The notes: generated from the letters alone by a model not told the origin. 64,000 nt of DNA from Neolewinella marina (GCF_002631205.1 NZ_PDLO01000004.1:310001-374000); one strand, 5' to 3'. Shown: positions 47,301-56,074, counted from the stretch's first letter. Made by a program: numbers and translations.

Positions 47301-48339
47301 CGTGCTGGCGGCGGCCCACACCTTTGCCGACCTGCTGCCCAACGCCCGCACCGAGAATTGTGACTTCGTGGTGGCCGACAACCAGCTGCTCGGCGACGTC
47401 AACGGCGACGGGCTGATCAACTCCACGGACGCGGCCCTGGTCCTGGCCCACAGCGTCGGCAACGCCCTGCCCCCAGTGGCCGCCAACCGCATCCTGGGCG
47501 GCATCGGTGACGTGGACGCCGACGGACTGACCGACTCCCGCGACGCCCTCTTCATCCTGACCTACGACGTGGGCCTGCCCGTCGACCTGCCCCTCGGCAC
47601 GGCCACCGCCTGTCTGGAAGAAACCGCCGGCATGGGTAACCCCGACGCCCCGATCGAGGTGCCCGTGGACGCCACCCCCGAAGTGGACGCCGACGGCTAC
47701 CGCGTGCCCCTGACGGTGGACATGCGCCTGAGCGGGGAACGCCTCGGCAGCTACCTGATGGAAGTGAGCTGGGACGCCCAACGCTACCGCTTCGACGGCC
47801 TGGAGGCGGGTTCCACGGCCGGATTCGAACGCCCCACGGCTAACCTGGAACGCACCGCCGACGGCCACCTGCGGCTGGCCCACGCCAACCCCCTCGGAGC
47901 CGACGGGCAGGTGCACCTCGCCAGCCTCCGCCTGCGGCCCCTCGACCCCGACGACGCCGCGCCGCCCCAGCCCACGGTGGTCCTCCACGACCTGACCGCG
48001 GCCGGCACCTTCCGCCGCCTCTCGGGCAAACCCGGAGAACCCACCACCGCTACCCGGTCGACCGACACTGGCAAGCTCTCCCTGGCGGCCTACCCCAACC
48101 CCTTCGACCGCGGCACCCGCATCGTGCTCCAGCTGAAGGAGCCCGGCCCCCTGCTGCTGGAGGTCTTCAACGGACAGGGACAACGGGTAGCCGAAGTGGC
48201 CCGCGGCCCCTACCCCGCCGGCACCCACACCTTCCTCTGGAACCCCGCCGCCGGCAGCGGCCTGCCCACGGGCGTCTACCTGCTGCGGGCCACCCTGGGC
48301 ACCCATACCCTCACGGAGCGACTGCTCCGCGTCCGGTAA
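44389..48339 (+). CDS. Secreted M43 metalloprotease with cohesin- and dockerin-like modules
   Basis: A 1316-aa secreted protein with an N-terminal signal (LPMLLTVCLSALAVGQ). A non-catalytic domain (about 35-200) precedes a pappalysin-type (M43) zinc protease with HEIGHWLNLRH (His419, Glu420, His423, His429) and Met-turn MNHMDYTTDAC. Residues about 525-800 form Ig/CARDB-like regions (VYVRVRNRGCGG). Residues 862-985 look like a cohesin domain (FPITVRVDMNG... ATLTYDPTQMEYLG). A dockerin-like pair of calcium loops follows (GDVNGDGLINSTDAALVL, GDVDADGLTDSRDALFIL, about 1000-1060), then a second cohesin-like domain (about 1090-1190) and a T9SS sorting domain (AYPNPFDRGTRIVLQL to the end). Confidence 0.82.
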   Translation: MLYAVLPADRHFLARLLLPMLLTVCLSALAVGQAGPLVLDFEAHTGLLNSAPLGSSQVVTFGTPSVSLVNLPPLNNQPLGPVNVFSRDDAPSGTQAATNCSEGIGCEFPSQSVLFEFSEPTGGVSFAIQGFDSEGRFLIYGYGADGQVELLATPPASPAYQTVRLPPALGYIIDLETASALRTFFIDDLTVFPAADPGGFDCGTGEELLLRLEQDPVFRDQYERINRLTDEYLRNLRADDILGFGGEVITIPVVVHVVYNTAAENISDAQVQSQIDALNDLFRATNAGVGSVPSAFSSQVADLQIQFALAQRDPDCEPTNGITRTATTVTAFTKDPTASTATVRNPVKFSSTGGTEGWPSDEYLNIWVCDIAGTTLGYAAWPADFATRPAEDGIVMDYTAFGTTGTVSPTYNLGRVCAHEIGHWLNLRHIWGDDSALADICSGTDEVDDTPNQGSFNASCPAFPSTSCGNGPDGDMFMNHMDYTTDACRTMFTVGQHVRAAATLFGVRADLIGSDGLQPPPESPAEPDLWSADTHDDTGAEPNPSTEAMYHSADIWVRNSDDGFLNQEHQNPVYRPGGEPNYVYVRVRNRGCGGSASGTNHLYWAKAGSGVSWPAPWDGNVITPALMGAPIGSQPVTVDGGEFTILQYEWVVPNPDDYASIPGDKSHFCLLARTEEPGGMTFPETGNLYANVQNNNNIVWKNVSVGDEDPATGGFVAQVLVGNYGEEFSLASLQFSLPQREVRSLFDYGIVTLEMGELFGVWEDNGMEGQDVIVSGPTTVELLSPRATLMNLPLEPGQLFPVEVRFLPHPNPPNAVFTLNMTQADAQTLEPFGGNQLRFRTAADGLRLPGDPDPGGDGEAPVVMVDCPQEVAQFCEFPITVRVDMNGVAAPDDFLGNFTATLTYDPTQMEYLGESSILSDFTGFINDGNPGVIVFNGAHTAGHGGDVPIFTARFRALAPAGTAIHPDLETRVLAAAHTFADLLPNARTENCDFVVADNQLLGDVNGDGLINSTDAALVLAHSVGNALPPVAANRILGGIGDVDADGLTDSRDALFILTYDVGLPVDLPLGTATACLEETAGMGNPDAPIEVPVDATPEVDADGYRVPLTVDMRLSGERLGSYLMEVSWDAQRYRFDGLEAGSTAGFERPTANLERTADGHLRLAHANPLGADGQVHLASLRLRPLDPDDAAPPQPTVVLHDLTAAGTFRRLSGKPGEPTTATRSTDTGKLSLAAYPNPFDRGTRIVLQLKEPGPLLLEVFNGQGQRVAEVARGPYPAGTHTFLWNPAAGSGLPTGVYLLRATLGTHTLTERLLRVR

Positions 48340-48371
48340 CACCCTTCTCCCCGGTTTCCCCTTTTGGGATG

Positions 48372-48404
48372 CACCCCGCGGCTTTGGTCGTGGGGTGTTT
48401 TTTT
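48372..48404 (+). terminator. Terminator after the M43 protease gene
   Basis: CACCCC pairs with GGGGTG across GCGGCTTTGGTCGT, followed by seven T (48398-48404). Confidence 0.75.
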
Positions 48405-48586
48405 GGGCAAGGTGAATCAGGGTTGGTGAAAAAAGTAATACACCAATCCGAAGTCGAACCCTTTGAGGAATGCCATCCCAGGGTTGCTGCGGTCCGCCCG
48501 CCAGCAACTAAACCCAACACCGGCGCGCCGCAATTTGGTGGGTTGGAAGCAGGCAACCTACCTTAAGAAGCCCGAGTCCACCCACC

Positions 48587-51151
48587 ATGAAATTTACCTT
48601 CCTGATTGCCATGCTACCGGCGCTGTGGATGGCTTCCTGTAGCCACCCGGCCGATGCACAGCAGGCGGTCGCTGAGCGTACCCAACTGGACCTGCGCCTG
48701 GGCGACAGCTTGCAACTGGTGCGGGAGGACTACGCTGATTTGGAATCCTGGCAGGCACTGGATCGTGTATATCGGCTGCGGGATGTGGTGGCTAGCCAGG
48801 GCGATTCGGTGTCCGCCCCTACCAAAACGGAAATCTACCAGCACCTGGCCGTCATGCACTACGAGCGGGGCTACGAAGATTCGGTCATCCACTACACCGC
48901 CCTCGCCAACCGTCATCTCGGAGAAGACCCGCCCCCCCTCCTGCTCGCCCGACAGCTGCTTTGCGAGGCTTTCCTGAAGTATACGGAGTGGGAATGGCTG
49001 GAGATGGACATGGTGGCCGCGCTGGGGATGGCGGTGCTACTGGATCACGGGCTCGCGGATGATGGTCTGTACCCACAATTGCTGCTGACGCAGGCATACG
49101 CCCGCTGGAAATACGCCAACGCCTGGCTGGAAGGGGGGGATTTCGACAAGGTGGCGGGTGATGTGGAAAGCCTCGTTCGTCAAGCCATCCGACACTATCG
49201 CGCGGCGGGAGGGGCCCGCGAACGACACGCCTGGGAAGACTGGTCCCTGATGGCCGCTCGCCTACCCCACCGGTCGGAAACCGACTTGCGGGCCGCCCTG
49301 GACACCCTGGCCCGGACGGGCAATCCGGCCGAACCCGTCTACGCTTATCCGCACCGCCTCCTGGCCTACTGGCATTTCCGCCGGGGCGCCCCGGACAGTA
49401 TGCGCTACCACTACGAGCGCTTGCTGGAGCAGGCTCCGTTCTATCGCTTGGAGAACCCCCGGGAAGCCAACTACATCCTCAAGCTCAACTCCCTCGATCG
49501 CGGAGACTACCGCCGGGCCCTTGCGTTGTCCATAGATGATTTGCGGCTCTCCAACTGCGCCCAGCCAGCGGCTCGGCTCAGCGTTGCCGTTGGCGATACG
49601 TCCTTTTCCGAGCGCTACATCTGCCCCTACCTCGACCTGGAGCTGGTGAAGGTGTACCTGGGGCGCTACCGGGCGGAGGCCGATACGGCCGACCTCCACC
49701 GCGCCTTTGCCCTGGCGCAGGTTACCATGGACCGCTACGCCGGGTCCTTCCCCTCCCAGCGGGACGAGGGGGTCATCAACAAGCTGGTGGAACTGGGCGA
49801 CGTGCTGCTGGACGTATGCCTCGAGACGGCCCTGGAAATGCAACGGCAGCAACCCGTCGTGGCCCGGGACGCCATCTTTCGCGCGATGGAACTCAGTCAG
49901 GGCTTGCTCCTCCTCCGGGACCTGGTCACCATCGGGGAGGTGGACAACCAGCACCAGTGGCGTTCCCTGCATGCCAGCCTGGAAAACTACAAACGGGCGT
50001 ACCGCAGGGATTTCTCCTTGCCGGTCGCCGAGCTGCGGGAGTTCCGGAAGCTGGACACCCGCTACCGGCGGGAAAAGAAGAAGGTCCAACCGACCCTTAC
50101 AGCCCTCTCAGACTTCGCCGCGACCCCCAAGCTGTCGGCGGTGCGCGCCCACCTTAAACCGGGACAGGCCCTGCTCTTGTCGACCGAGCTGAACGACCAG
50201 ATCCTGCTGCTTTGCGTGGATCCGGATACCGCCTTCACGTATCAGGTCCCGACCTCCATAGTCCCCCGCCTCGACACCTTCCGGCAGATGCTAACGGGTG
50301 AGCTCACCTGCTCGCCCGGCGAGTACGCTGACGTTGCCTACCAGATTTACGCCCCCCTGTTGGCCCCGCTGGAAGGGTTGTCCGCCCAGCCTGCGGAACT
50401 GCTGTTCGTCCCCTCGCCCCTACTATCGGAAGTTCCCCTGTCGGCGCTTACCGTAGCTCCCGGCCGGCAGGAGGAGGCGTTCACCGATCTCCGGTACGTA
50501 GTGGATAACTACGTCGTGCGCTACCTCCCGAGCTGGCGCGTGGAATTGCTGCACGCAGCAAAGCGGAAAGATTTCCGGATGGACGTGGCGGATATCGGGG
50601 TTTGGACACACCCCCAACTGGTCGGCTATGCGGCGGGCCTGACGCAGGACCTGCAGCGTGCGGGCGGCGGCGGTTGGTCCGTGGCTACGGTCGCCCCCCA
50701 GACCAGCGCCTTTGTCTCCCAGGCCCCGGCACTCGACATCATCCACCTCACCGTCCACGCCCGCGGAAACACCCGGCAACTGCACGAAAACTACCTCCAC
50801 CTGAACGACCGCGATAGTCTGAACGGGATCGTCGTAGCCCAATTACCCCTCCGCGCCGGACTGGTCGTACTGGCGGCCTGCGCCACCTCCAGCGGCTTCC
50901 AGCAGGCCGGCGAGGGCACCTTCAGTCTGCGGCGCAGCTTCCACCTCGCTGGGGTCCCGGACGTCATCAGCTCGCTCTACGACATTCCGGCGGCGGCCAC
51001 CGTGGCCGTACTCAAAAGCTTCTACGACCAACTCGCCATGGGCAGTCCGCCCGCAACGGCCCTGGCACAGGCCCAGCGCAGCTGCCGGGCGGGGGCGCTG
51101 TCGCAGCGCTACGCCAATCCCCGGTACTGGGCTGGGTTGATTGCTGGTTAG
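48587..51151 (+). CDS. TPR-CHAT lipoprotein (caspase-like peptidase fold)
   Basis: An 854-aa lipoprotein (MKFTFLIAMLPALWMASC, lipobox MASC, Cys18). The N-terminal two-thirds are helical with TPR-like repeats (YQHLAVMHYERGYEDSVIHY, RLLAYWHFRRGAPDSMRYHY). From about residue 530 a CHAT domain follows: PSPLLSEVPLSAL, catalytic His724 in IIHLTVHARG and Cys765 in LVVLAACATSSG, ending with NPRYWAGLIAG. CHAT proteases are caspase relatives used in bacterial conflict and regulated proteolysis. A lipobox places this one in the periplasm or outer membrane, which is unusual for the defence types. Partners are not evident, though it sits between the M43 protease and the MazG island. Confidence 0.82.
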   Translation: MKFTFLIAMLPALWMASCSHPADAQQAVAERTQLDLRLGDSLQLVREDYADLESWQALDRVYRLRDVVASQGDSVSAPTKTEIYQHLAVMHYERGYEDSVIHYTALANRHLGEDPPPLLLARQLLCEAFLKYTEWEWLEMDMVAALGMAVLLDHGLADDGLYPQLLLTQAYARWKYANAWLEGGDFDKVAGDVESLVRQAIRHYRAAGGARERHAWEDWSLMAARLPHRSETDLRAALDTLARTGNPAEPVYAYPHRLLAYWHFRRGAPDSMRYHYERLLEQAPFYRLENPREANYILKLNSLDRGDYRRALALSIDDLRLSNCAQPAARLSVAVGDTSFSERYICPYLDLELVKVYLGRYRAEADTADLHRAFALAQVTMDRYAGSFPSQRDEGVINKLVELGDVLLDVCLETALEMQRQQPVVARDAIFRAMELSQGLLLLRDLVTIGEVDNQHQWRSLHASLENYKRAYRRDFSLPVAELREFRKLDTRYRREKKKVQPTLTALSDFAATPKLSAVRAHLKPGQALLLSTELNDQILLLCVDPDTAFTYQVPTSIVPRLDTFRQMLTGELTCSPGEYADVAYQIYAPLLAPLEGLSAQPAELLFVPSPLLSEVPLSALTVAPGRQEEAFTDLRYVVDNYVVRYLPSWRVELLHAAKRKDFRMDVADIGVWTHPQLVGYAAGLTQDLQRAGGGGWSVATVAPQTSAFVSQAPALDIIHLTVHARGNTRQLHENYLHLNDRDSLNGIVVAQLPLRAGLVVLAACATSSGFQQAGEGTFSLRRSFHLAGVPDVISSLYDIPAAATVAVLKSFYDQLAMGSPPATALAQAQRSCRAGALSQRYANPRYWAGLIAG

Positions 51152-51281
51152 GGGCGTTTTGTTGGTTTGACTTGGGGATTTAGGGTTGCGCCTGATGGTT
51201 TTGGTGGTGGGGTGGATATTGAAGGCGCCAATAAATCCCCTCAAGTACACCTGTTATCAAAGTCAATATATTGGAGCCTGA

Positions 51282-51313
51282 TTGTCTACATATCTCCCAA
51301 TCCAATACGTTGG
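51282..51313 (+). promoter_or_regulatory. Probable promoter of the MazG island
   Basis: TTG at 51282-51284, a 21-base spacer, TACGTTGG at 51306-51313, then eight bases to the ATG at 51322. The region is AT-rich compared with its surroundings. Confidence 0.45.
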
Positions 51314-51321
51314 GCCAGCAA

Positions 51322-51657
51322 ATGACCATGACCGAAACGCAACAACTGATTCAACTCCTCACCCGCTTCCGGGATGAACGCGACTGGCAGCAATTTCACA
51401 ATGCCAAGGACCTTGCTGTCGCGCTCAATATTGAGTCCGCAGAGTTGTTGGAGTTGTTTCTATGGAAAAGCCCCGAGGAAGCTGACCGAAGTAAAGTGGC
51501 AGAGGAACTTGCAGACGTCATAGCATATGCTCTCCTGCTTGCTGATAAGTACGGCCTCGACATTTCAGAGATAGTCAAGGACAAGGTCAAGCAAAATGGA
51601 GAGAAATATCCAGTCAACAAGGCCAAGGGTTCCGCCAGAAAGTACGACGAGTTATGA
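51322..51657 (+). CDS. MazG-like nucleotide pyrophosphohydrolase
   Basis: A 111-aa all-alpha NTP pyrophosphohydrolase of the MazG/RS21-C6 type. The metal-binding pattern is visible in IESAELLELFLW followed by EELADVIAYALLLADKYGLD; KVKQNGEKYPV is also typical. It would hydrolyse (d)NTPs to monophosphates and pyrophosphate. The stop overlaps the ATG of the next gene (ATGA), so the two are coupled. GC content is visibly lower than the flanking genes. A second ATG lies two codons in. Single-domain MazG proteins beside a nuclease/helicase fusion suggest nucleotide-pool sensing or depletion in phage defence. Confidence 0.82.
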   Translation: MTMTETQQLIQLLTRFRDERDWQQFHNAKDLAVALNIESAELLELFLWKSPEEADRSKVAEELADVIAYALLLADKYGLDISEIVKDKVKQNGEKYPVNKAKGSARKYDEL

Positions 51658-53867
51658 CCGCCCCTTATTCCTTTGATATTGCGCAGTACGACTTCAACAG
51701 TTCAATACGGGAAGAGTTACTATCCAAAAGGGAAGCCAGTGACTTGTGGCCCCTTGTCTACATCCTTAGTAATGGAGACAAAAAGCAGGCCTACGTAGGA
51801 GAAACGGCAGACGTATTGTCACGTCTGGACACCCACCAGAAGCACGAGAAAAAGCAAAAGTTAACAACGGTCCACCTGATTTCAAGTAGCTTTTTCAACA
51901 AGTCCGCAACCCTTGATATTGAATCTAATCTCATTCAGTACATGGCTGCAGACGGGCAGTTTGAATTGATGAATGGCAACCTGGGAATTGCCAATCATAC
52001 CTACTATCAAAAACAGGCATATTGGAGCGTTTTCACTTCAATCTGGGACAACCTGCAAGGTGCTGGCTTGGCGAAGCACTCTCTGGACCATATTGACAAT
52101 TCCGACCTGTTCAAGTACTCACCGTACAAGTCTTTGTCCCGGGAACAGAGCGCCGGATTGGTCAAAATCCTGCGATCCCTCGCCTTTGACGACGGCAGAA
52201 ATATTGTCATCCAGGGCGGGGCTGGAACTGGGAAAACAATCCTTGCCGTCTTCCTATTCAAACTGCTAAACTCCTCTTTACAGGACTTGAATTTTAAAGA
52301 GTTCGGGGAGCAAGAAACTGAAATCGGCGAACTTGTTGATCTGATCAAGTCGCAGTATGGTGACCTCAGCATGGGGCTCGTTGTTCCCATGTCATCGTTT
52401 CGAAAAACCCTGCAGAACATCTTCTCCGGCGTTGGCGGATTGAGCCCTAACATGGTAATTGGTCCCGCCGATGTCGCAAATCGCCGGTACGATTTACTGA
52501 TTGTAGATGAAGCCCACCGGTTACGGCAGCGGGTAAACCTGGGAGCTTATTTTCGAAGCTTCGACAAGGCAAGCGAAAAGCTGGGCCTGGACAAGATGAA
52601 GCACACCGAACTTGACTGGGTATTGCAGCAGTCTGACCGGGCCTTATTCTTCTACGATACTGATCAATCCATCAAGCCGTCAGACGTCAGCGCTGCAGCG
52701 TTCGAGTCTCTCAAAAGTAATCCGACCACTAAAATTCACTCACTGCAATCGCAATTCCGTGCGCAAGGAGGCAATGATTACGTGGCATTTATTGATGGCT
52801 TGTTACAGAAGCAACTACCCGATGACCACCCTAAGTTCCTCCACAAAAATTACGAATTGAAGCTTTTCGATTCATTGGCGGATATGGTTGCCAGAATCCA
52901 AGACAAGAATGAGGACCACGGACTTTCCCGGTTGATTGCTGGATACAGTTGGCCATGGCTATCCAAAAGTCCCAAGAACAAGAAATATCAGCCATACGAT
53001 ATTGAAGAGGATGGTTTGCGCCTGCGGTGGAATTCTACAAACATCGACTGGATCAATACTCCGGATTCCATTGAGGAGGTAGGATGCATTCATACCACCC
53101 AGGGATACGACCTCAACTTTACCGGTATCATTTTCGGGAATGAAGTTGGTTTCGATCCGGAAACCCAGGAGATCGTTGTTCGCGCAGAACACTACCACGA
53201 TCGTAATGGAAAAGCAACGATCAAATGTCCCGAGAGGCTGAAGAGTTACATTCTTAACATCTACAAAACAATCCTGCTTCGCGGCATCCGGGGCACTTAC
53301 ATTTATGTCTGCGACCCTGCTTTGCGGGAGTATATGTCCAGGTACATTCCGTTGGCTACGTCCGAAGCCCCCATTGAAAAAACCATTCATCCCCTTCCTG
53401 CTCATCAGGTTGTCCCATTTGAAAACAGTGTTCCCCTGTATAGCATGCAAGCCGCCGCGGGAGGATTCGGTCTGGTTGAAGTGGTTGAGAAGGAAGACTG
53501 GATCACTGTGCCCATCCGATATGCCCTGGACTCCGACTGTTTTGCCTGCCGGGTGGTGGGAGAATCTATGAATCGGGTCATCCCGAATGGCAGTGTTTGT
53601 TTATTTCGCCGGTATAAAGGTGGATCCCGGAGCGGAAAAATTTTTCTGGTTGAACTGAATGCCTTTACAGACGCGGAGGCGGGATCTGCCTATACGGTTA
53701 AGGAATACCGGAGTGAAAAGGTCCGGAACGACGAGAACTGGCAGCACCGCAGAATTTCGCTCTACCCCCGTTCGCATGACCCCTCCTTTCTACCCCTTGA
53801 GTTGACCGAAGAATCTGCTTCTGAAATGCGGGTGATTGGGGAGTTTATTGCTGTGTTGGGACAGTAA
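51654..53867 (+). CDS. GIY-YIG nuclease / DUF2075 SF1-type ATPase / S24 peptidase fusion
   Basis: A 737-aa three-part protein. Residues about 28-115 resemble a GIY-YIG nuclease (PLVYILSNGDKKQAYVGETADVL). Residues about 160-560 are a DUF2075 superfamily 1 helicase-like ATPase, with Walker A GGAGTGKT, Walker B LLIVDEAHRL and late motifs HTTQGYDLNFTGII and ILLRGIRGTYIYV. Residues about 600-737 resemble a LexA/UmuD-type S24 peptidase, with Ser in VVGESMNRVIPNGSVCLF and Lys in YTVKEYR. Such a C-terminus could be a self-cleaving damage switch. Hand-counted GC in sampled lines is about 38-50%, well below neighbours, which indicates recent transfer. Coupled to the MazG-like gene. Confidence 0.82.
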   Translation: MTAPYSFDIAQYDFNSSIREELLSKREASDLWPLVYILSNGDKKQAYVGETADVLSRLDTHQKHEKKQKLTTVHLISSSFFNKSATLDIESNLIQYMAADGQFELMNGNLGIANHTYYQKQAYWSVFTSIWDNLQGAGLAKHSLDHIDNSDLFKYSPYKSLSREQSAGLVKILRSLAFDDGRNIVIQGGAGTGKTILAVFLFKLLNSSLQDLNFKEFGEQETEIGELVDLIKSQYGDLSMGLVVPMSSFRKTLQNIFSGVGGLSPNMVIGPADVANRRYDLLIVDEAHRLRQRVNLGAYFRSFDKASEKLGLDKMKHTELDWVLQQSDRALFFYDTDQSIKPSDVSAAAFESLKSNPTTKIHSLQSQFRAQGGNDYVAFIDGLLQKQLPDDHPKFLHKNYELKLFDSLADMVARIQDKNEDHGLSRLIAGYSWPWLSKSPKNKKYQPYDIEEDGLRLRWNSTNIDWINTPDSIEEVGCIHTTQGYDLNFTGIIFGNEVGFDPETQEIVVRAEHYHDRNGKATIKCPERLKSYILNIYKTILLRGIRGTYIYVCDPALREYMSRYIPLATSEAPIEKTIHPLPAHQVVPFENSVPLYSMQAAAGGFGLVEVVEKEDWITVPIRYALDSDCFACRVVGESMNRVIPNGSVCLFRRYKGGSRSGKIFLVELNAFTDAEAGSAYTVKEYRSEKVRNDENWQHRRISLYPRSHDPSFLPLELTEESASEMRVIGEFIAVLGQ

Positions 53868-54340
53868 GGAGTCTTGGGAAGCCCCCGTACGATATCCACG
53901 GTAGCACGTGATTCACCGTCCGACGGGCGCGAACCAAAAACTCACCAACTAGATAGCAGCATGCCGACTCAAGTCGGCGCTACGAAACTTCGGACGAACC
54001 TTGCGCAAGCGGCAGGCATTCGTCAGACGACGGGCGCCAACCAGAAACCAGTCAACCAGAAAATCATACCACCAGCAAGGAGGAAAAACCGTCCACCGGA
54101 CGCCAACCAGCAACCAGCAACCAGCAACCAGCAACCATCCCACCAGCAAGGAGGACAACCCGCCCACCGGGCCCCAACCAGCAACCAGCAACCAAATAAC
54201 CAGAAAACCACCCCACCAGCAAAGAGGACAACCCGCCCACCGGACGCTAACCAGAAATCAGTACCCAGCTTACCAGCAACCAGCAAGGAGGACAACCCGC
54301 CCCCCGGGCCCCAACCAGCAACCAGCCAACCAGCAACCAC
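53868..54340. repeat. Degenerate tandem repeat of about 70 bp, at least four units
   Basis: Units beginning CCACCAGCAAGGAGGA occur near 54069, 54140, 54213 and 54279, each followed by ACAACCCGCCCACCGG and then strings of AACCAGC. A partial unit lies around 54020. Unit lengths of 66-73 bp and internal AACCAGC slippage mark it as a minisatellite. The first part of the gap (53868-54020) contains no recognised feature except GTCCGACG/CGGACGA words. No protein coding is supported on either strand. Confidence 0.7.
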
Positions 54341-54829
54341 CTACTCAGCCTCCCCGTCCGTCCAGCAACAAGAGCAAAACTCAGGATCCCACGGGCACTC
54401 CTCGGGCAGGAAATGGCAGAACTCCTGCTGGATCCAGCCGTCTTCGCCGGGGTCTTGGAAGGGTTCGTGCATGATGCGCAGCAGCTCGGGGTAGAGGCGG
54501 CGGGGCGAGATGCCCGCAGGTACGGTGGGGATGATGCGGTAGGCGGTCCAGACGTCGAGGATCTGGGACACCAGGGCGCGCAGCTGGGCGTCGGTGAGGC
54601 GGGGGGCCGGGGGGAAGGCTTCCGGGAGCAGTCCGATCTCCCGGTACATTGAGCCCTCCCCTTCGCCGTAGAAGAATTGGTGGAGTTCGGCCTGGTAGGT
54701 GGCGAAGTCCTTGATCGGCCGTCCCGCTTCGTTCAGGGAGTAGTGGTCGGTGGTCGTTCCGCAGCGGTTCTGCCGTTCGCGGGTGATGGCGCGTAGGTCG
54801 GCCAGGAGTTGGGTGAGGTATCTTTCCAC
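54341..54829 (-). CDS. Hypothetical protein
   Basis: A soluble protein of about 162 aa with no recognised family. It includes RQNRCGTTTDHYSLNEAGRP, ELHQFFYGEGEGSMYRE, a helical LTDAQLRALVSQILDVWTAY and a Cys/Trp-rich end (ECPWDPEFCSCCWTDGEAE) that could bind metal. No ATG is available near the 5' end. I use a GTG at 54829, with a TTG at 54859 as the alternative. It borders the tandem repeat at its 3' end. Confidence 0.55.
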   Translation of the reverse strand: MERYLTQLLADLRAITRERQNRCGTTTDHYSLNEAGRPIKDFATYQAELHQFFYGEGEGSMYREIGLLPEAFPPAPRLTDAQLRALVSQILDVWTAYRIIPTVPAGISPRRLYPELLRIMHEPFQDPGEDGWIQQEFCHFLPEECPWDPEFCSCCWTDGEAE

Positions 54830-54954
54830 AAGGCGTATAGGTGTTAGGTGTAGCAGCAAACGGCCGGTGCACCGCGGACGATTTTCCGGCTAATCACGTG
54901 GAAATTAGGCTAAAAAGTTGATATTCCAACGGTTAGCCCTGGCTTCCCGCGGGG

Positions 54955-54977
54955 TTCCCCGGCACCCGCGCGCCGCC
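54955..54977. repeat. 23-bp dispersed repeat, copy 2 (inverted)
   Basis: Exact reverse complement of 34134-34156. It lies just past the stop codon of the M50 protease gene. Confidence 0.7.
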
Positions 54978-54979
54978 GG

Positions 54980-56074
54980 CTACTCCTTCAGGGCCCGTTT
55001 CAGCAGCAGTACCTCCTCGATATTTTCCAGGTTGAGCACCCCGCTGATGCGCCCCAGGGGATCGCGGACGCAGCAGATGGGCGTCTGCTTGGTCTGCAGC
55101 TGCACGTAGGCTTCCTGCAGGGGGGTATCGCCCGACAGCTCCAGCAGATCGGGACGGCGGGCGGCCTCCCCTACCCGTCCGTGTTTCCCGAATTCCTTCA
55201 GTCCCCGGATCAGGTCGTCGCGCGTCAGGATACCCGCCGGCTCCCCCTCGTCGAGCACCACGAAGTCGCGCTCCTGCCCGTCCAGCAAAATGGAAGCGGC
55301 GTGGTCGAGGGTCTCGTACACGTTCAGGGCGGTGTACTGCCGCATGACGGCGTCCTCCACCCGGAAGCCCTCCAGCAGGGCCTGCTGCCCCACGGCCCGG
55401 TTCTCGCCCCCGGCCCCGAGGTAGATGAACAGTCCGACGAAGACGAGCAGGAAGTTGCCGAAGAAGCCCAGGAAGACGAACACCATGGCCAGCACCTGTC
55501 CCAGGCGGGCGGCGATGTGGGTGGCCCGGGCCCGGTCGTACTTCATGCTCAGCAGCGCCCGCAGTACGCGGCCGCCGTCCATCGGAAAGGCCGGAATGAG
55601 GTTAAAGACCACCAGCAGGATATTGACGCTCAGCAGCCCGATGAGGAAGTTGCGCCCGCTGGGCACGGTGACCGACTCCAGCGCCTCGGCATCCGGAATC
55701 CCCCCCGTAGCCGCCAGGATCACGGCCAGCAGGGCGGCGATGACCACGTTGACCGCCGGGCCGGCCAGGGCCACCACCAGCTCCTCCCGGGGCTCCTCGG
55801 GGATGCGCTCGAGGTTGGCCACCCCGCCGATCGGCAGCAGGATGATGTTGCGGGTGTTCACCCCGTAACGCCGCGCGGCCAGGGCGTGCCCCAGCTCGTG
55901 CAGCACCACGCAGCCGAAGAGCGCCAGGATGAAGGCCACGCCCACCAGTCCGCCGCTCACCTCGCCGGTCTCGGAGAGGTAGCTGAGGAATACCCACCCG
56001 AGGAGGATGAGGAAGGTCCAGTGCAGCTTTAGGTCGATGCCGGCGATGCGGCCGAGGCGGAAGGTCCAGGTCAT
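54980..56074 (-). CDS. M50-family site-2-type membrane protease with CBS domains
   Basis: A 364-aa intramembrane zinc protease. The metal site is [13 protein letters not shown] (about residue 60), and the third ligand is in [19 protein letters not shown]. About six hydrophobic segments lie in the first 215 residues. The C-terminal 145 residues hold a CBS pair ([39 protein letters not shown], and [19 protein letters not shown]), which usually senses adenine nucleotides. This is the SpoIVFB/Rip3-like architecture used to cleave membrane-tethered regulators. No anti-sigma gene is adjacent, so the substrate is unknown. Confidence 0.9.
   Translation of the reverse strand: MTWTFRLGRIAGIDLKLHWTFLILLGWVFLSYLSETGEVSGGLVGVAFILALFGCVVLHELGHALAARRYGVNTRNIILLPIGGVANLERIPEEPREELVVALAGPAVNVVIAALLAVILAATGGIPDAEALESVTVPSGRNFLIGLLSVNILLVVFNLIPAFPMDGGRVLRALLSMKYDRARATHIAARLGQVLAMVFVFLGFFGNFLLVFVGLFIYLGAGGENRAVGQQALLEGFRVEDAVMRQYTALNVYETLDHAASILLDGQERDFVVLDEGEPAGILTRDDLIRGLKEFGKHGRVGEAARRPDLLELSGDTPLQEAYVQLQTKQTPICCVRDPLGRISGVLNLENIEEVLLLKRALKE

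Noticed and set aside
53990-54340. CRISPR array or Pro/Asn-rich coding region
   Set aside because: Units differ in length and include slipped AACCAGC repeats, there are no unique spacers, and translated frames on either strand are simple repeats.
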